64,000 nt of DNA from Warburgia ugandensis (Eukaryota > Streptophyta > Magnoliopsida > Canellales > Canellaceae): assembly GCA_035236585.1 (NCBI GenBank), contig CP141139.1, positions 50,475,217 to 50,539,216 on the forward strand, written 5' to 3'. Shown here in pieces: positions 1 to 12,000 of the stretch (its first letter is position 1; each line of letters begins with the position of its first letter). Both the position numbers and the translations under genes were made by a program. Below the pieces are notes generated by a model that searched no databases, was not told the origin of the DNA, and saw only the letters and a program-made list of their open reading frames with translations.

Positions 1-49
1 CAATGACTCATTAGCTTCCTCCAATGTAATCTAAAATTGTTTTGGGTTG

Positions 50-402
50 TCTTAGAAGTCATTGTATACATCTCGAAATGTCGGTACAGCTATACTATTA
101 TCTGCAATACTTCCTATAGTGGCTTCTTTTTTACATACACATTTAGCCCTTACCGAGGGCCTATGAGACATTCCCTCTCCATGCCACATCCAGGGGTAAT
201 AGCTTTCATCAACTCCATTGAAATACAAATGTTCTCTCAACTTAACAACAGTAACCTTTTTTAGGTTTTCACATGTCGAGAATAGACATTACATTTGATT
301 ACAATCACCACTTGCACCAAGTGCAAACTCTATGAACTTTTCTATTCCCTCGTCATCTTCCCTTGATGGTCTTCTTGCACTAATCCAAGTATATTTGTCC
401 AT
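50..402 (-). pseudogene. CACTA transposase N-terminus (transposase-associated domain), partial
   Basis: Read on the - strand, an ATG at 402 begins MDKYTWISARRPSREDDEG and runs through a segment ending in LREHLYFNGVDESYYPW and WHGEGMSHRPS. The order (start, acidic helix, cysteine-bearing loop, REHL..NG..Y..W.WHGE) matches the transposase-associated domain that precedes TNP2 in plant CACTA elements. A stop codon falls near 280 between the loop and the REHL segment, and another after the VYNDF segment near 50, so the frame is interrupted or an intron is present. The homologous segment in the neighbouring element lies at 3166-3280 and 5566-5880. The function is inferred from the family: it is thought to assist transposase binding to the ends. 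Confidence 0.75.
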
Positions 403-879
403 TTTGTCCAAAAGTTGATGTTCAAATGTGTGTGTAGACTTTCTAAACATGAAAGATTAATAACATGGGTTAAGCATTTAACCAAATACTTGGTGTGCAC
501 AAAAAATGTACATATATATAGTTAGTAAAAACATACATAACATATTAGAAGACTGGACTTTTCAATTCTAAGATTAGGACAAGTAAGAATGATGAAAAAA
601 CATGATTGGTCCATACACATAAATGATCCACACATTGATCCAGACACATGAATGATCACATACATGTAGGAAAAGGAAGCTTTATAAAAGGAATTCTATA
701 CCTATAAAATTCAAATCAATTAGACATATGACAAAAACAAGAATGAATACATAACCAAACTGATATCAATAGAGAAAAGTTCGAGACAAAGAATATGTAA
801 ATCCAACTCAATGTTCGAGTTTTTCATTGAAACAGCCAAGAGTAAAAAATTAAACGTTGAACTTCATGTTGTATTAATA

Positions 880-1331
880 GAAGATTTAAAGGATGGTTCT
901 TAAAAACTGTCTTATAAAATATGACATTATAAGAAGGTTTTAAAAAAATCGTCTAATAAAAATAGTTTCTATGACAGTTGTTTAAAGCCATCTTATATTT
1001 TAAGACCATTTTATAAAATGGTTTTTTAAAACTATTTTATATTGTGTTGAAAATATAAGATGGTTTTCCGAAACCATCTGTCTTATAAACTGCTTTTATA
1101 AGACTATTTTTAAAAACCATCTTATATTGTGCACGACAATATAAGACGATTTTTTAAAAGCGTCTTATAAACTTTTTTTTTATTTTTTATAAGACAGTTT
1201 TGATAAAAATGTCTTATAATATTATAACATATAAGACAATTTTGAGAAACCATCTTATAAAAATTTTATAAGACGGTTATATTTAAACTTTTTTGTGTCT
1301 TCCATCTTATAAAATCCAAATTTTAGTAGTG
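880..1331. repeat. CACTA subterminal inverted-repeat array
   Basis: About a dozen copies of a motif close to TATAAGATGGTTTT and its complement AAAACCATCTTATA are packed into 450 bp and end in the CACTA terminus. Adjacent copies are often in opposite orientation and could fold into hairpins. In known CACTA elements such arrays bind the element-encoded TNPA-type protein; that role here is inference from the family. Confidence 0.8.
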
Positions 1332-2397
1332 ACCTCATCAAAACCTTCTATAAGTATGGAAGAAAATAATGAAAACCTAGTAATTTAAATCCACCTACCA
1401 TAGATGAAGCGCTTCCTATGCCTCCTTGTCAATCACCCACAATGATAGAGCATTTTCCATGCATAAATGGTTTGTACACTACTAGATCTCAATGTTTTTC
1501 TCCTCTCTTTCTTCTTCTCCATTCTTCCCTTTCTCTTTCTCACATGGAGCACCAGCCAAAGGATTTCCTTGGCTGAGCATCCCACTTTTTTTTATAAGCC
1601 TTTAAGTTATTTCTGAAACGCTACATACCTTATACCCAAGGTAGTAGGTTATTAAATCTAGTAAATCCATGATGTTTCATACATTTAGAAGTTCCTATCT
1701 CAAGCTGAGATCTCCTCATCCTCCACTTGAAAAGACCTAATTCTAGTTGAGTCAAATTGCTAAATTCATTGGATTTCAATGCCTAAAATGTGTTAGCCCT
1801 TTACAACATGGAATTTACTCCTGAAAATATGGTGCCTCCATTTTCTATCCTTCCAAGATTCCTTTCTAATTCCTAATCTCTCTCTAGATGTTCCTTAGCA
1901 AGTCTTATAATGCCAAATTAGTAGAGAACTTTTGTGTGATTTAGCAAGTGCTCTCCTCATGCTAATTCCATGCGAAAAACAATGGCAATTGTTTCTAATT
2001 TTCACCTTGATTTGGACATCATATTGTAGTTACTAATTCCATAGCAAATCACGTCCAATTCTTTCCAATCTAAGCACACTTTAATCCTTGGTTAAGTTAT
2101 CAAATTAGGATTACTTCTAGCCCTCAATCTCATCAAGAAAAATAATATTTTCATCATCAATCTAGGCCCTTCATTCTAGCATCCATTTATGGTATCAAAT
2201 TAGGATTGCTTCTAGCCCTTAATCTCATCAAGAAAAATCATATTTTCATCATCGATCTAGTCCCTTCATGCTAGCATCCATTTATGGTAAGCTTTTATTT
2301 TCCCCAATAGATTTTGGACACTAATCTTGCTAGATATTTACACCATTTTGATGCCAATCCTAGCCACTCATTTGGGATACCAAGTGGCACTACTAAA
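1332..2397. other. Spacer between two divergent CACTA ends
   Basis: No gene is visible in this stretch. It is AT-rich and contains one recent-looking tandem duplication (see 2099-2288). It is bounded on both sides by outward-belonging CACTA termini, so it is host DNA or an older repeat trapped between two insertions. Confidence 0.6.
2099..2288. repeat. 95-bp direct tandem duplication
   Basis: Two adjacent units of 95 bp (2099-2193 and 2194-2288) both begin ATCAAATTAGGATT and end with CATCCATTTATGGT. They differ at only a handful of positions. No coding content is seen. Confidence 0.9.
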
Positions 2398-2795
2398 ATT
2401 GGGGGTTTATAAGATGACAAATAAAAGATGGTTTAAACATAACCGTCTTGGGAAAAATAAAACAATAAAATATGGTTTTGGAAAACCATCTATATAATCA
2501 AACTTTATGAGATGATTTTTTCAAAACTATCTTATAAAAAAAATTATACATGATGATTTTCAAGAAGCATCTCATAAAATTCCATTTTATAAGACAGTTT
2601 CTTAAACAGTCTTATAAATTTTGATTATACAAGACGGTTCTCAAGTTCCTTATTGTATTTTTTAGGGTTTATAAGATGGTTTTTTAAATTGTCTTATAAA
2701 ATTAGACTTTATAAGAGGTTTTAAGAAAAGTATCTTATAAATTCAAGTTTTATAAGATAGTTTAAAAAACCATCCTTTAAATATTCCTTTTAAGA
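2398..2795. repeat. CACTA subterminal inverted-repeat array, left end
   Basis: Repeated TATAAGATGGTTTT-like motifs and their complements fill about 400 bp directly inside the CACTA terminus. The array matches that at 880-1331 but lies in the opposite orientation. It ends about 370 bp before the transposase start codon. Confidence 0.8.
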
Positions 2796-3287
2796 CACAG
2801 TGAAGTTCAACCTGTAGTATTTTAGTCACATCTACAAAACTCATAGATTGAGTTGAACTTACGTACATTTGGTCTCGAACTTGTATTTTCTTAGTTGATA
2901 TCAGTTTAGATATGTATTCTTTCCTTTTTGTATCATATGATTAATCTATATGATTTTTATGTGAATGGATTAGTCATGTTTTTATGTTATTCTTTCTTGT
3001 CCCAATCCTGGAATTCAATGGTAATGCCCTCTAATATATATGTTTTTTCCAACTATAAATTTTCCTTGCATACCAAGTGTTTGGTTAAATGTCTAACCCA
3101 ATGTTATTAATCTTTTTATGCCTAAAAAATCTTTGCACACACCAAAACTTCAAATTTTTGATAAAATGGACAAATATGCACAGATGATTGTAGAAAGATC
3201 ATCAAGGGAATATGAAGAGGGAATAGAAAAGTTCATAGAGTTTACGATCAGAGCAGGTGGTGATTGTGATTAGATGCGATATGATGT

Positions 3288-5565
3288 AGCTTCAATATTA
3301 CTCACAAGCACATGAATCAAAGTAGCAAATGTATTCGAATAAGGCCAATCCACAGGGAATCTCACAAATTTTTTATGTAATTGGATCTTGCTTAGATTAC
3401 CTATCCTAGCCAAAGAAAGATTATATTTGATTTATTCAAAGAATTAAAAGAACATGGAAATAGAAATGTGCATGTAATTAGAAACTAAACTAAGGAAACT
3501 TTCTAAAAATAATACTTTCTAAACTTAGACTTAGAAACTAAATAAAACTAATCTAACATACAACTAACTTAAGCAACAATTAAAGGAGCCTAAACATGAA
3601 ACAAACTAATCAATCAAAGCATGCAAATATAGTTTAAAAAAAGTGCACTAAGCAATGGGAGTGTGCACATGAAACTCAAAAAGGTGCAAAGGGAGCATGA
3701 AAAGCAAGATTCAATAGCCTTAAAGCCTTATAAACATCCATGGAAAGTGTGCATGGAACTGAGACACATGAACCAAAGAAGACTTGAAACAACTTTGTTA
3801 TTAAATGAGTCATCATTACAACATAGTGTGCATCATTCATCTAAACTTAGAACTAATATAAGTAGTATGACACACTATTAAAAAAACTAAAAATATCCAA
3901 ATAACTTGTCTTCAACCTTCTCTAATCATTACCCAAACTAGCATGCATGTGAAAGGCAAAAAGAGAATCAAAGAGAAAGATGAAATAAAAATGGGAATGG
4001 AATTAAAAGAGAAAAGATGGTCCAAAGCAAAGACTAGAACAAGCAAGTAAAGAAAAACAAGGGTGATTCAAATGCTACTATCTCTTGGCTATCACTTCAA
4101 GAGATAGTTCTCTTAGATCAATGAGATCTAGAATAAGGTAAAACCAAATCAACCAAAGGAAAGAACCTAGAACTATGAGCATGGAACAAGCAAACAAAAC
4201 AAGGCAATAAGGAAAGGAAATAAGAAAAGCAAACCAATTTAGAAATTGTGTGCAAGACTTAGGGAAAAGAAGCTTGGAATGGTTGGGATGGAGGGAGGCA
4301 CACAGAATCCAAGGAGAAGACTTGAAATCCTAAAGAGCACCAAGGTGGGGAGGCCCCATTTTTTAGGTGAAAGAGGCTTCTCCAACATCTATATCCTTCA
4401 TGCATGGAATGCCTTGAGTTTTATAGATGGCTGCACTTTCTAATTTGCTATAATTTTATCCTTAGAAAGATGGAAAGAAACTACAAGGATGTGAGAGGAA
4501 TAAGATGGGATAAGAATGAGATTGAATGTGGGAAAGTAGGACTCTAGGAGTGGGACATGGTATTAATGAGTGGGAAGTTGGGAGTTGGAAGGGTGGATCG
4601 TGGAGGAGCTAGGAATATAGGAAACATGGGATTTTATGAGCAATTGCTTAGAATACCTATGGGATTAGGATGAGAGATTCGAAAGGGAACTTAGGAAGGA
4701 AACTCAAGAGGAAATTGCATTGAAAGTTCCCTTCCTACATATTCCATGGTGGAGGGAGTGGAGAGAGGAAAAGAGTTGGAGAGAAAAGAAGAAAGAAAAA
4801 GAATTAAGGCTCTTCTCCTACTGGTTCACCTTAGCATGCTACCTACTCTTGTTTGAGAACTCAACTTTCCTCTTATTTCAACTCTTCAAATCACATTTAC
4901 TTCAAGTAAAAATTGCGTGAAAAGTGCCCACAATGTGTGGACCCATGTTGAGTTGGCTTAATTGGCTTCCTTTGATTTCTTCTAACTTGGTGGCTTCATG
5001 GCTCACATCCTTAGCTTTGTGATTTATATGACTTAGCTCCTCCTTGTCCTTTGTTGATAGCTCATTCAGCTTAGGTGGCTTGCATGGCTCCACATCTCAT
5101 GCAAAGGTGGTGGAATTGCATGGATTTTGCATAGGCCCATTCTAGTCACCTTTGATTCTTCCAATTGGATCATTCTTTCGATACTTACAAAAGATTGAAA
5201 ATCCTTGATTCTCATCTAAAGTGATTTGGACTATTGGATCATTCTTTCTATTGGATCATTCTTTCAATACTTACAAAAGATTGAAAATCCTTGATTCTCA
5301 TCTAAAGTGATTTGGACTATTGGATCATTCTTTTAATACTTACAAAAGATTGAAAATCCTAATTAATACCTAGAAAATTGTGACAACTCATACACTTACC
5401 CTGGATTAGCTTCTAAACTTGTAAAATACCAAAATTTTGGATCAGTAGCTCAAAAATGCATTGTCATGAATTTTGGAAAAGCCCTAACATAATGCCTATA
5501 ATTTATAACATGTGAGCTACTAATTGGAATCATTTTTATGCAAAATTGACTACTTATCATGATGT
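3288..5565. mobile_element. Unclassified 2.3-kb insertion in the CACTA transposase gene
   Basis: The transposase coding homology stops at 3287 and resumes at 5566. The heptamer ATGATGT is present on both sides (3281-3287 and 5559-5565), consistent with a target-site duplication. The insert has no recognisable coding sequence and no clear terminal inverted repeat. It carries a 69-bp tandem repeat near its right end. A phrase close to its left end (CCAATCCACAGGGAATCTCA) resembles sequences often seen in non-coding plant LTR-type elements, but that is only a weak hint. ORFs inside are short and unsupported. Confidence 0.55.
5164..5385. repeat. 69-bp tandem repeat, about three units
   Basis: Units start with ATTGGATCATTCTTT at 5164, 5250 and 5319, and a 17-bp remnant of the same start lies at 5233. 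The spacing is 69 bp once the remnant is taken into account. The array lies inside the insertion that splits the CACTA gene. Confidence 0.85.
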
Positions 5566-7972
5566 CCATGCTCGAGATGTGAAAACTTAAAAAAGATTAT
5601 TGTAAGTGAGTTGAGAGAACATTTGTGCTTCAATGGAGTTCATGAAAGCTATTGCCCCTGATTGTGGCATGGAGAGGGAATTCCTCATAGGCCCTCGGTA
5701 AGGGGGAAATGTGCATATGATCTTGAGGCCACTGGAGGAAGTGTTGTATAGTATAGCCATATTGATGTTTCGAGAGGCACATGATGACTTCTAGAATGAT
5801 CCTGAACAATTCCAGACTACATTGGAGGAAGCCGATGAGCCATTGTATGTTGGGTGTACATATTCTACCAAGTTGTCTATAGTTATAAGACTTTACAACA
5901 TGAAATTAAGTTTTTGTTTTTCAGATCATGGTTTTACAAAATTGTTGAAAGTCATTGGTAAAAATGTTGTTGAAGGAGAACAAATTGGCTAGGTCAACAT
6001 GGGAGGCAAATCAAACCTTAGCTGCATTAGAGTTGAAGTATGAAAAGATGCATGCCTATCCCAATGACTGCAACTTATACAGAATGGAGCACAAAGACAA
6101 AACAACATGTTCAACTTGTTGACATTCAAGATGGAAGCTAAAGAAGAATGTATGCAATCGGCAAGTGAAAGATGTTTATGCAAAGGTCCTATGGATTTTC
6201 CCCTATTCTAAGGTTCCAACAAATGCTTCATATTAAAGAAACTAGTATGATATGCTAAGGAGAGAGTAGTTAATAACTATTTATGCCATCTACTAGATAG
6301 CTTGGTGTGAAAGCTTGTAGACTTCATGTGGCCCAATCTTGAAGAAGAACCCCAAAGCCTATGATTTGTAATCTATAGACAAGATTAATCCTCATGGTTT
6401 AATGAGCAACAAGTATAGTTGTTGGCCTGTTATAACAGTTTGTGATAACTTTTCGCCATTGTTGTGCATGAAGAGGAAGTTCATGATGTTAACTATGTTA
6501 ATATCTTATCCCAAACAACCTAAAAATGACATTAATGTGTGCTTGGTTCCATTTATTAATGATCATAGGACATTGTGGGAAGTAAGGTTGAAGCTTATTA
6601 TGCATACAAGAAAGAGACATTCACACTTAAGGCTGTACTACTATGGACAACAAGTGCCTTTCCTGCAAATGATAATTTAGTGCGATGCATAGTAAAGGAT
6701 ACAATTCTTGTCCTCTTTGTAGTGACCAAATGTGTTCCATACGGCTTCAACATGGCAGGACAATGATATTCATAGGCCACATAAGATGGTTGCATAGAAA
6801 CCATCCATAGCATTTTAAAAAGGAGGAATTTAATTATAGTGTGGAGACTAGAATGCCTCCAAAGAGGTTGATTGGACAACAAGTATTGGAATAGATTGAG
6901 AACCTTAATGTATCATGAGGGAAGAAGAAGAAGGCAACTTTGTGTACATATGAAAGCAACTCTAAAAGTTGTTGGAAGAAGAAGTCAATATTCTTTGAAC
7001 TTGTGCACTAGAAATCCCTACATGAGGCATGTGCTTGATGTCATGAACATTGAGAAAAATGTTTGTGAAAGCTTCATTGGTACCTTGCTTGACATGTTGG
7101 GAAAAACAAAGAATGGATTTACAACTCAAATGGATCTCATGGAAATGGGTTTGAAGAGAAGGTTGCATTCATAGGATAGGGTCACCTGAGGAACATGCTT
7201 GCCTAAAGCAAATTATATACTTGACATAAAAGAGAGAAGAATAGTGTGTAAAACCTTGTTAGAGATCAAAGTCTCAAATAGGAACTCTTCAAGCCTTAGA
7301 AATATTATCTCCATGGAAGAGCTGAAACTGTTAGGGATGACATCTTATGATTCCTATGCATTGATATAACAACTCATGCCTGTAGCAATGCATTCAACAC
7401 TGCCAAATAAAGTTAGAGGATCTATTACTAAATTCTACTACTTCTTTAATTCTTTATGGAATAAGGTGATGGATACTTCAAAATTATAAGAAATCCATGA
7501 GCATCTAGTGACCACCTTATGCGATATTAAGACAATCTTCCCACCATCCTTCTTCAATATCATGGTGCACTTAATAGTGCAACTCAATGATGATGTTAGA
7601 CTGTGTAGAATTGTTTATTTACCATAGATGTACCCATTTAAAAGGTACATGAAGGTGTTAAAAGGGCATGTACAAAATCACAATTAAGCGAAGGGGTGTA
7701 TCGTTGAATATTACATTGCAGAAGAAGCAGTAGAGTTTTGCACTAAGTATTTATAAGGAGTGGATGCTATTGAAATCCTGAGATATGTTCAGGTAGATTA
7801 ATTGATCCAAGAGTTGGTGAACCTCTCTCCAAATGGTTGTGTATTGACCATTGATAGTAAGGAATGGGACCAGGCACATCTTTATGTCTTGTAACACATT
7901 AATGTGGATGAAGTTCAGTCATACATTGGGTAAGTAATTAATGCTCCATCTTTGGTTTCTTTCACATTTTGC

Positions 7973-7997
7973 TATATATATATATATATATATATAT
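7973..7997. repeat. (TA)n microsatellite
   Basis: About 12 TA dinucleotides in a row, inside a probable intron between the DUF4218 and DUF4216 blocks of the CACTA pseudogene. Confidence 0.9.
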
Positions 7998-9039
7998 GTT
8001 AAAGAGTAATGTATTGCATGCATGTTATAAATAATTTTCATCGATCTTTACTATAGTGTACACACGAATTTCTTAAAATGGAGATATCCAAGAGATGCAA
8101 AGAAATATAAGTGGTGACAAGAATATAGGAAATGCATGTATAAATTAATCATCTCAACTAAATAATATTATACACAGGTTTTAGATCAGCGAGATGCTCT
8201 AGGTCATAGTATTTCTGAATCTTTGGGCTGGATGGCAATAGAACCTCAACCACAAGTAATAAAGTATGCTGGATATGCCAGCAATGGTTATCGCTTTCAC
8301 ATAAAAGACTGTGATAAGTCAAAAGCACAACAAGGTAGCAGTGTTAGCTTAGTTTCTCAAGCTACTTTCCTTTTCAATTTAAAGCACAAGAAACCAATTT
8401 TAGCTAACGATACTTATTATGGGGTTATACGCAAGATATGGGCACTGGTTTATAGTTGTGGAACTATGGTTAAGTTTATAAGCGATTGGGGAGAACACAA
8501 CAAAGATAGTATAAAAATGATACCCTTAGATTGACATTGGTTGACCTCAATAAGATTTATTGTCAAAATTACCAATTTATTTTGGCATCTCAAGCAAAAC
8601 AGGTATTTATGTACAAGATGGACATTATATGAGATAGTCAACTGTCTTATCAGCCTACCTAAGAGACTTCTATAATGAAGATGACCTATGTGCCATGGCA
8701 ATTGATTACCCTTCAATTACTACAACAATGCTATCAATTGATCTAATCGGGGAGAATGAGGTGGATTAAGTGCATGAAGCTAGTGAGTAGGGTGCTTGGG
8801 TTGGATCAATTTGTATATGAGGGGACAAATCAAAATGTTTGCAACATCTGATATATGAATTGAATTAATCAAGTTACACATCATGTGTCATGCCAATCAT
8901 AGGTTGTGCATTAAGAAAATAAGGGATAGAGGCGCCCTTTGCTCTTCACAGGTTACTAAGAATTTTAAGATCTATAGAACATGGAAAAACAATTATTATA
9001 AAGAATGTATATAGGTCAAGTTGTCATAAATTTTAATAT

Positions 9040-9560
9040 ATGTAATATGGTTATTCAAAAACCATCTTATATAAATTAAAAAAATAAGATAGTTTAGTAG
9101 AAATAGTCTTATCTTATTCAAATAAAATCAAAGCGAGAACTTGGCAAGAAAGATTTATTGGTAATACAAGACAGTTATTAGAAACCATTCTATATTCTAA
9201 TAAATATAGAGCACGTAACATAAGATGGTTATTCAAAATTGTCTTATATTGATATAATATAGGATAGTTTACTAAAGCCATCTTATAACTCCCCTAAAGA
9301 ATATAAGATGATTTTGAGAAAACCATCCTATATGTTGGAAATGACATAGACTATAAGTCTAAGATGATTTTTAAAAAAATTTCCTATATTTACAAGAATA
9401 TAGGATGGTTGTATTTATAAGAATATAGGACAATTTTTCCATAACCTCCTTAACTTCCCTTTACAAATAACAATATATACAGATGACACAAAGAATATAG
9501 GATGGTTTGGGGAAATCATCCTATATTAATAGAAATATAGGATGATTTTCATGAACCGTC
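9040..9560. repeat. CACTA subterminal inverted-repeat array, right side
   Basis: More than ten copies of motifs such as ATATAGGATGGTTT and ACCATCCTATAT in alternating orientation. The motif differs from the left array (TATAGGATGG against TATAAGATGG), a change of the core base. The array lies after the last transposase block and should mark the element's 3' side, but no CACTA terminus follows within the next 1 kb. Confidence 0.75.
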
Positions 9561-9570
9561 CTATATTCAA

Positions 9571-10548
<978 letters not shown>

Positions 10549-11128
10549 GACCTTGTAACACCCCTAACTTTTGTAATGAAATTGAATAAATAATAAAATT
10601 GAGAATTTCAAGGAAAAATTAGGCTGAAATATTATGGTTATTAAAAATACACTTCCATAGTAGTACAATCAAAGGATAAGATATGTATAATTGAAAACAT
10701 ACTCAACAAATGCTTCAAAATGACTATAAGCATTACAAATTCTAAATTCGGATGAAAAATCCTTATTTTTCTACATTTTTATGAACAAAAGGGTAAAATG
10801 GTAATTTTACTCATAACCAAGGCCTAAGATATAAAAATTTGAGGTGTACTAAAAAATATGAATCCAACGCCACTAAGTACACTCAATTCCAAATTCATGG
10901 GAATAAACCTTTTTTTCTCCATAAAGGGCAAAATGGTCTCTTCACACAGCATGGGGCTCACAAGGGACCCACAAAGGAGTCCAATGGCCAAAGCACATGT
11001 AATCATGAGTCAAACCACTATCACCTGCTAGTGGAGAAGGAGGTGGTAGTAGGAATCCAATGAATATTGAATAATAAAAAGAATAAAACATAATAATTAC
11101 ACATTATCATGAAAAACACCCAAAATTC

Positions 11129-11138
11129 CTATAAATAC
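11129..11138 (+). promoter_or_regulatory. Putative LTR TATA box
   Basis: CTATAAATAC lies 575 bp inside the LTR start. The related solo LTR at 59598 has a matching TATA element 425 bp in, which supports a shared U3/R promoter position. It is a sequence call only. Confidence 0.5.
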
Positions 11139-11759
11139 TTCAGAAAAAAATCTCAAAAATATACAAAAAATTCATCACGAAATTCCCTAGCCTCCATAAA
11201 AATTTCAGCCCAAACCTCCTCCCCCTTCTCTCTCTTTTCTTCCTTCTTACCACTTTCTCTCTCATTGGAACAAGATCCCTAAAATTAGGCACTCTGTTCC
11301 AAGTTGAATCTCACAAATCCCACTATCCATACAATCCTAGACTCCCTTATCTACAAAACCCCCAAATCAATTTCAAGATCCAAAGATGAAATCAATGAAA
11401 AATCGCAAAAACAAGGGACTATCTAGCTATATTATCATCAATGGGTATTTTTCTCAAATTGGGCTTCAAATCTAACTTCTTTTTCCAATCAAGTAGGTGG
11501 AACCACTTCATAGACTTATTTAATGTTGTTTTATGAAATTTTTATTTTTCTATAATTAGGTTTGGGTTAAAATTTGTAAAAATAAAGTAAGGACCAAAAC
11601 CCTTCAATTTTGGATAATGGAGGGCTCAGATGAAAAATATGAGCCTTTAAATCTTTCCAAAAGGGTTCAAAACCAGTAGGGCAGAAGTTTTAATAAATTT
11701 TATAGAGTTTTGAGTACTTAATCGTAAAGGAACTTATTGGACGGTCTAAGCAGACTGTC

Positions 11760-12000
11760 TGATCTTCCTCAAGAGGATCAGCTCCCTCGACATCTGTGGG
11801 ACGCCGCATGAAAACGCACCCTACAGGAGCATTTCCGTCCACACTTCGTGTGCGAAGTCGTATCGATAGAACGGCCCCGCAACAGCGTTGGTCCTAGGGG
11901 GAACACATCACGCGTGCATCCCAGTGATGGGTGCGATTCGACCCTTTCGCCCAACTGGCCACTCCGCCTGATCTATTCGGGCCGTTTATTCCGCTGGCCC
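11760..12000. other. GC/CpG-rich island inside the LTR
   Basis: A stretch of about 240 bp with many CG dinucleotides (for example GACGCCGCATG and CACGCGTGCATCC) stands out sharply from the AT-rich LTR around it. It lies downstream of the TATA box. A comparable island is present in the other solo LTR at 60260-60560. Confidence 0.7.

Larger units (their letters stand above)
1..1331 (-). mobile_element. CACTA (En/Spm) transposon, 5' end, partial
   Basis: This is the 5' end of a CACTA DNA transposon that runs leftward off the window. Its outer end at 1331 reads, on the - strand, CACTACTAAAATTTGG, a typical CACTA terminal inverted repeat. From about 880 to 1331 lies a dense array of subterminal repeats of the type TATAAGATGGTT in both orientations. 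The start of a transposase gene follows on the same strand about 930 bp in from the end. The second CACTA element at 2398 shares the terminus, the repeat motif and the gene start, so the two belong to one family. The rest of the element is outside the window, so autonomy cannot be judged. The start codon and reading frame seen here are damaged. Confidence 0.85.
3166..8870 (+). pseudogene. CACTA TNP2-type transposase gene (TNP2, DUF4218, DUF4216), broken
   Basis: An ATG at 3166 starts a segment homologous to the transposase-associated domain (MDKYAQMIVERSSREYEEG); it is cut at 3287 by an insertion and resumes at 5566. TNP2 follows: LYVGCTYSTKLS near 5840, YEKMHAYPNDCNLYR near 6040, NPHGLMSNKYSCWPV near 6390, then FTLKAVLLWTTSAFPA near 6620. 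LDVMNIEKNVCESFIGTLLD, close to the hallmark LDVMHIEKN, is at 7030-7100. DUF4218 spans about 7380-7760 (FPPSFFNIMVHL, CIVEYYIAEEAVEFC). DUF4216 lies at about 8270-8500 (NGYRFHIKD, YYGVIRKIWAL). Each block is in a different frame or contains stops. In active elements this protein cuts at the CACTA ends; this copy is clearly dead. The domain order makes the family call firm. Confidence 0.85.
2398..9570 (+). mobile_element. CACTA (En/Spm) transposon with TNP2-type gene, degenerate
   Basis: The left end at 2398 reads CACTACTAAAATTGGGGG and is followed to about 2795 by subterminal repeats. A transposase gene follows on the + strand with recognisable pieces in the expected order: transposase-associated domain, TNP2, DUF4218 and DUF4216. 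A second array of subterminal-type repeats lies at about 9040-9560, after the coding part. I could not find the right terminal repeat (TTTTAGTAGTG or similar), so the right boundary is uncertain. It may have been lost near the C-tract and GA microsatellite that follow. The gene carries many stops and frameshifts and is split by a 2.3-kb insertion, so this copy cannot supply its own transposase. Confidence 0.85.

Noticed and set aside
880-1331. Possible hairpin precursor of a microRNA
   Set aside because: Multiple alternating copies ending in a CACTA terminus are explained by subterminal transposon repeats.
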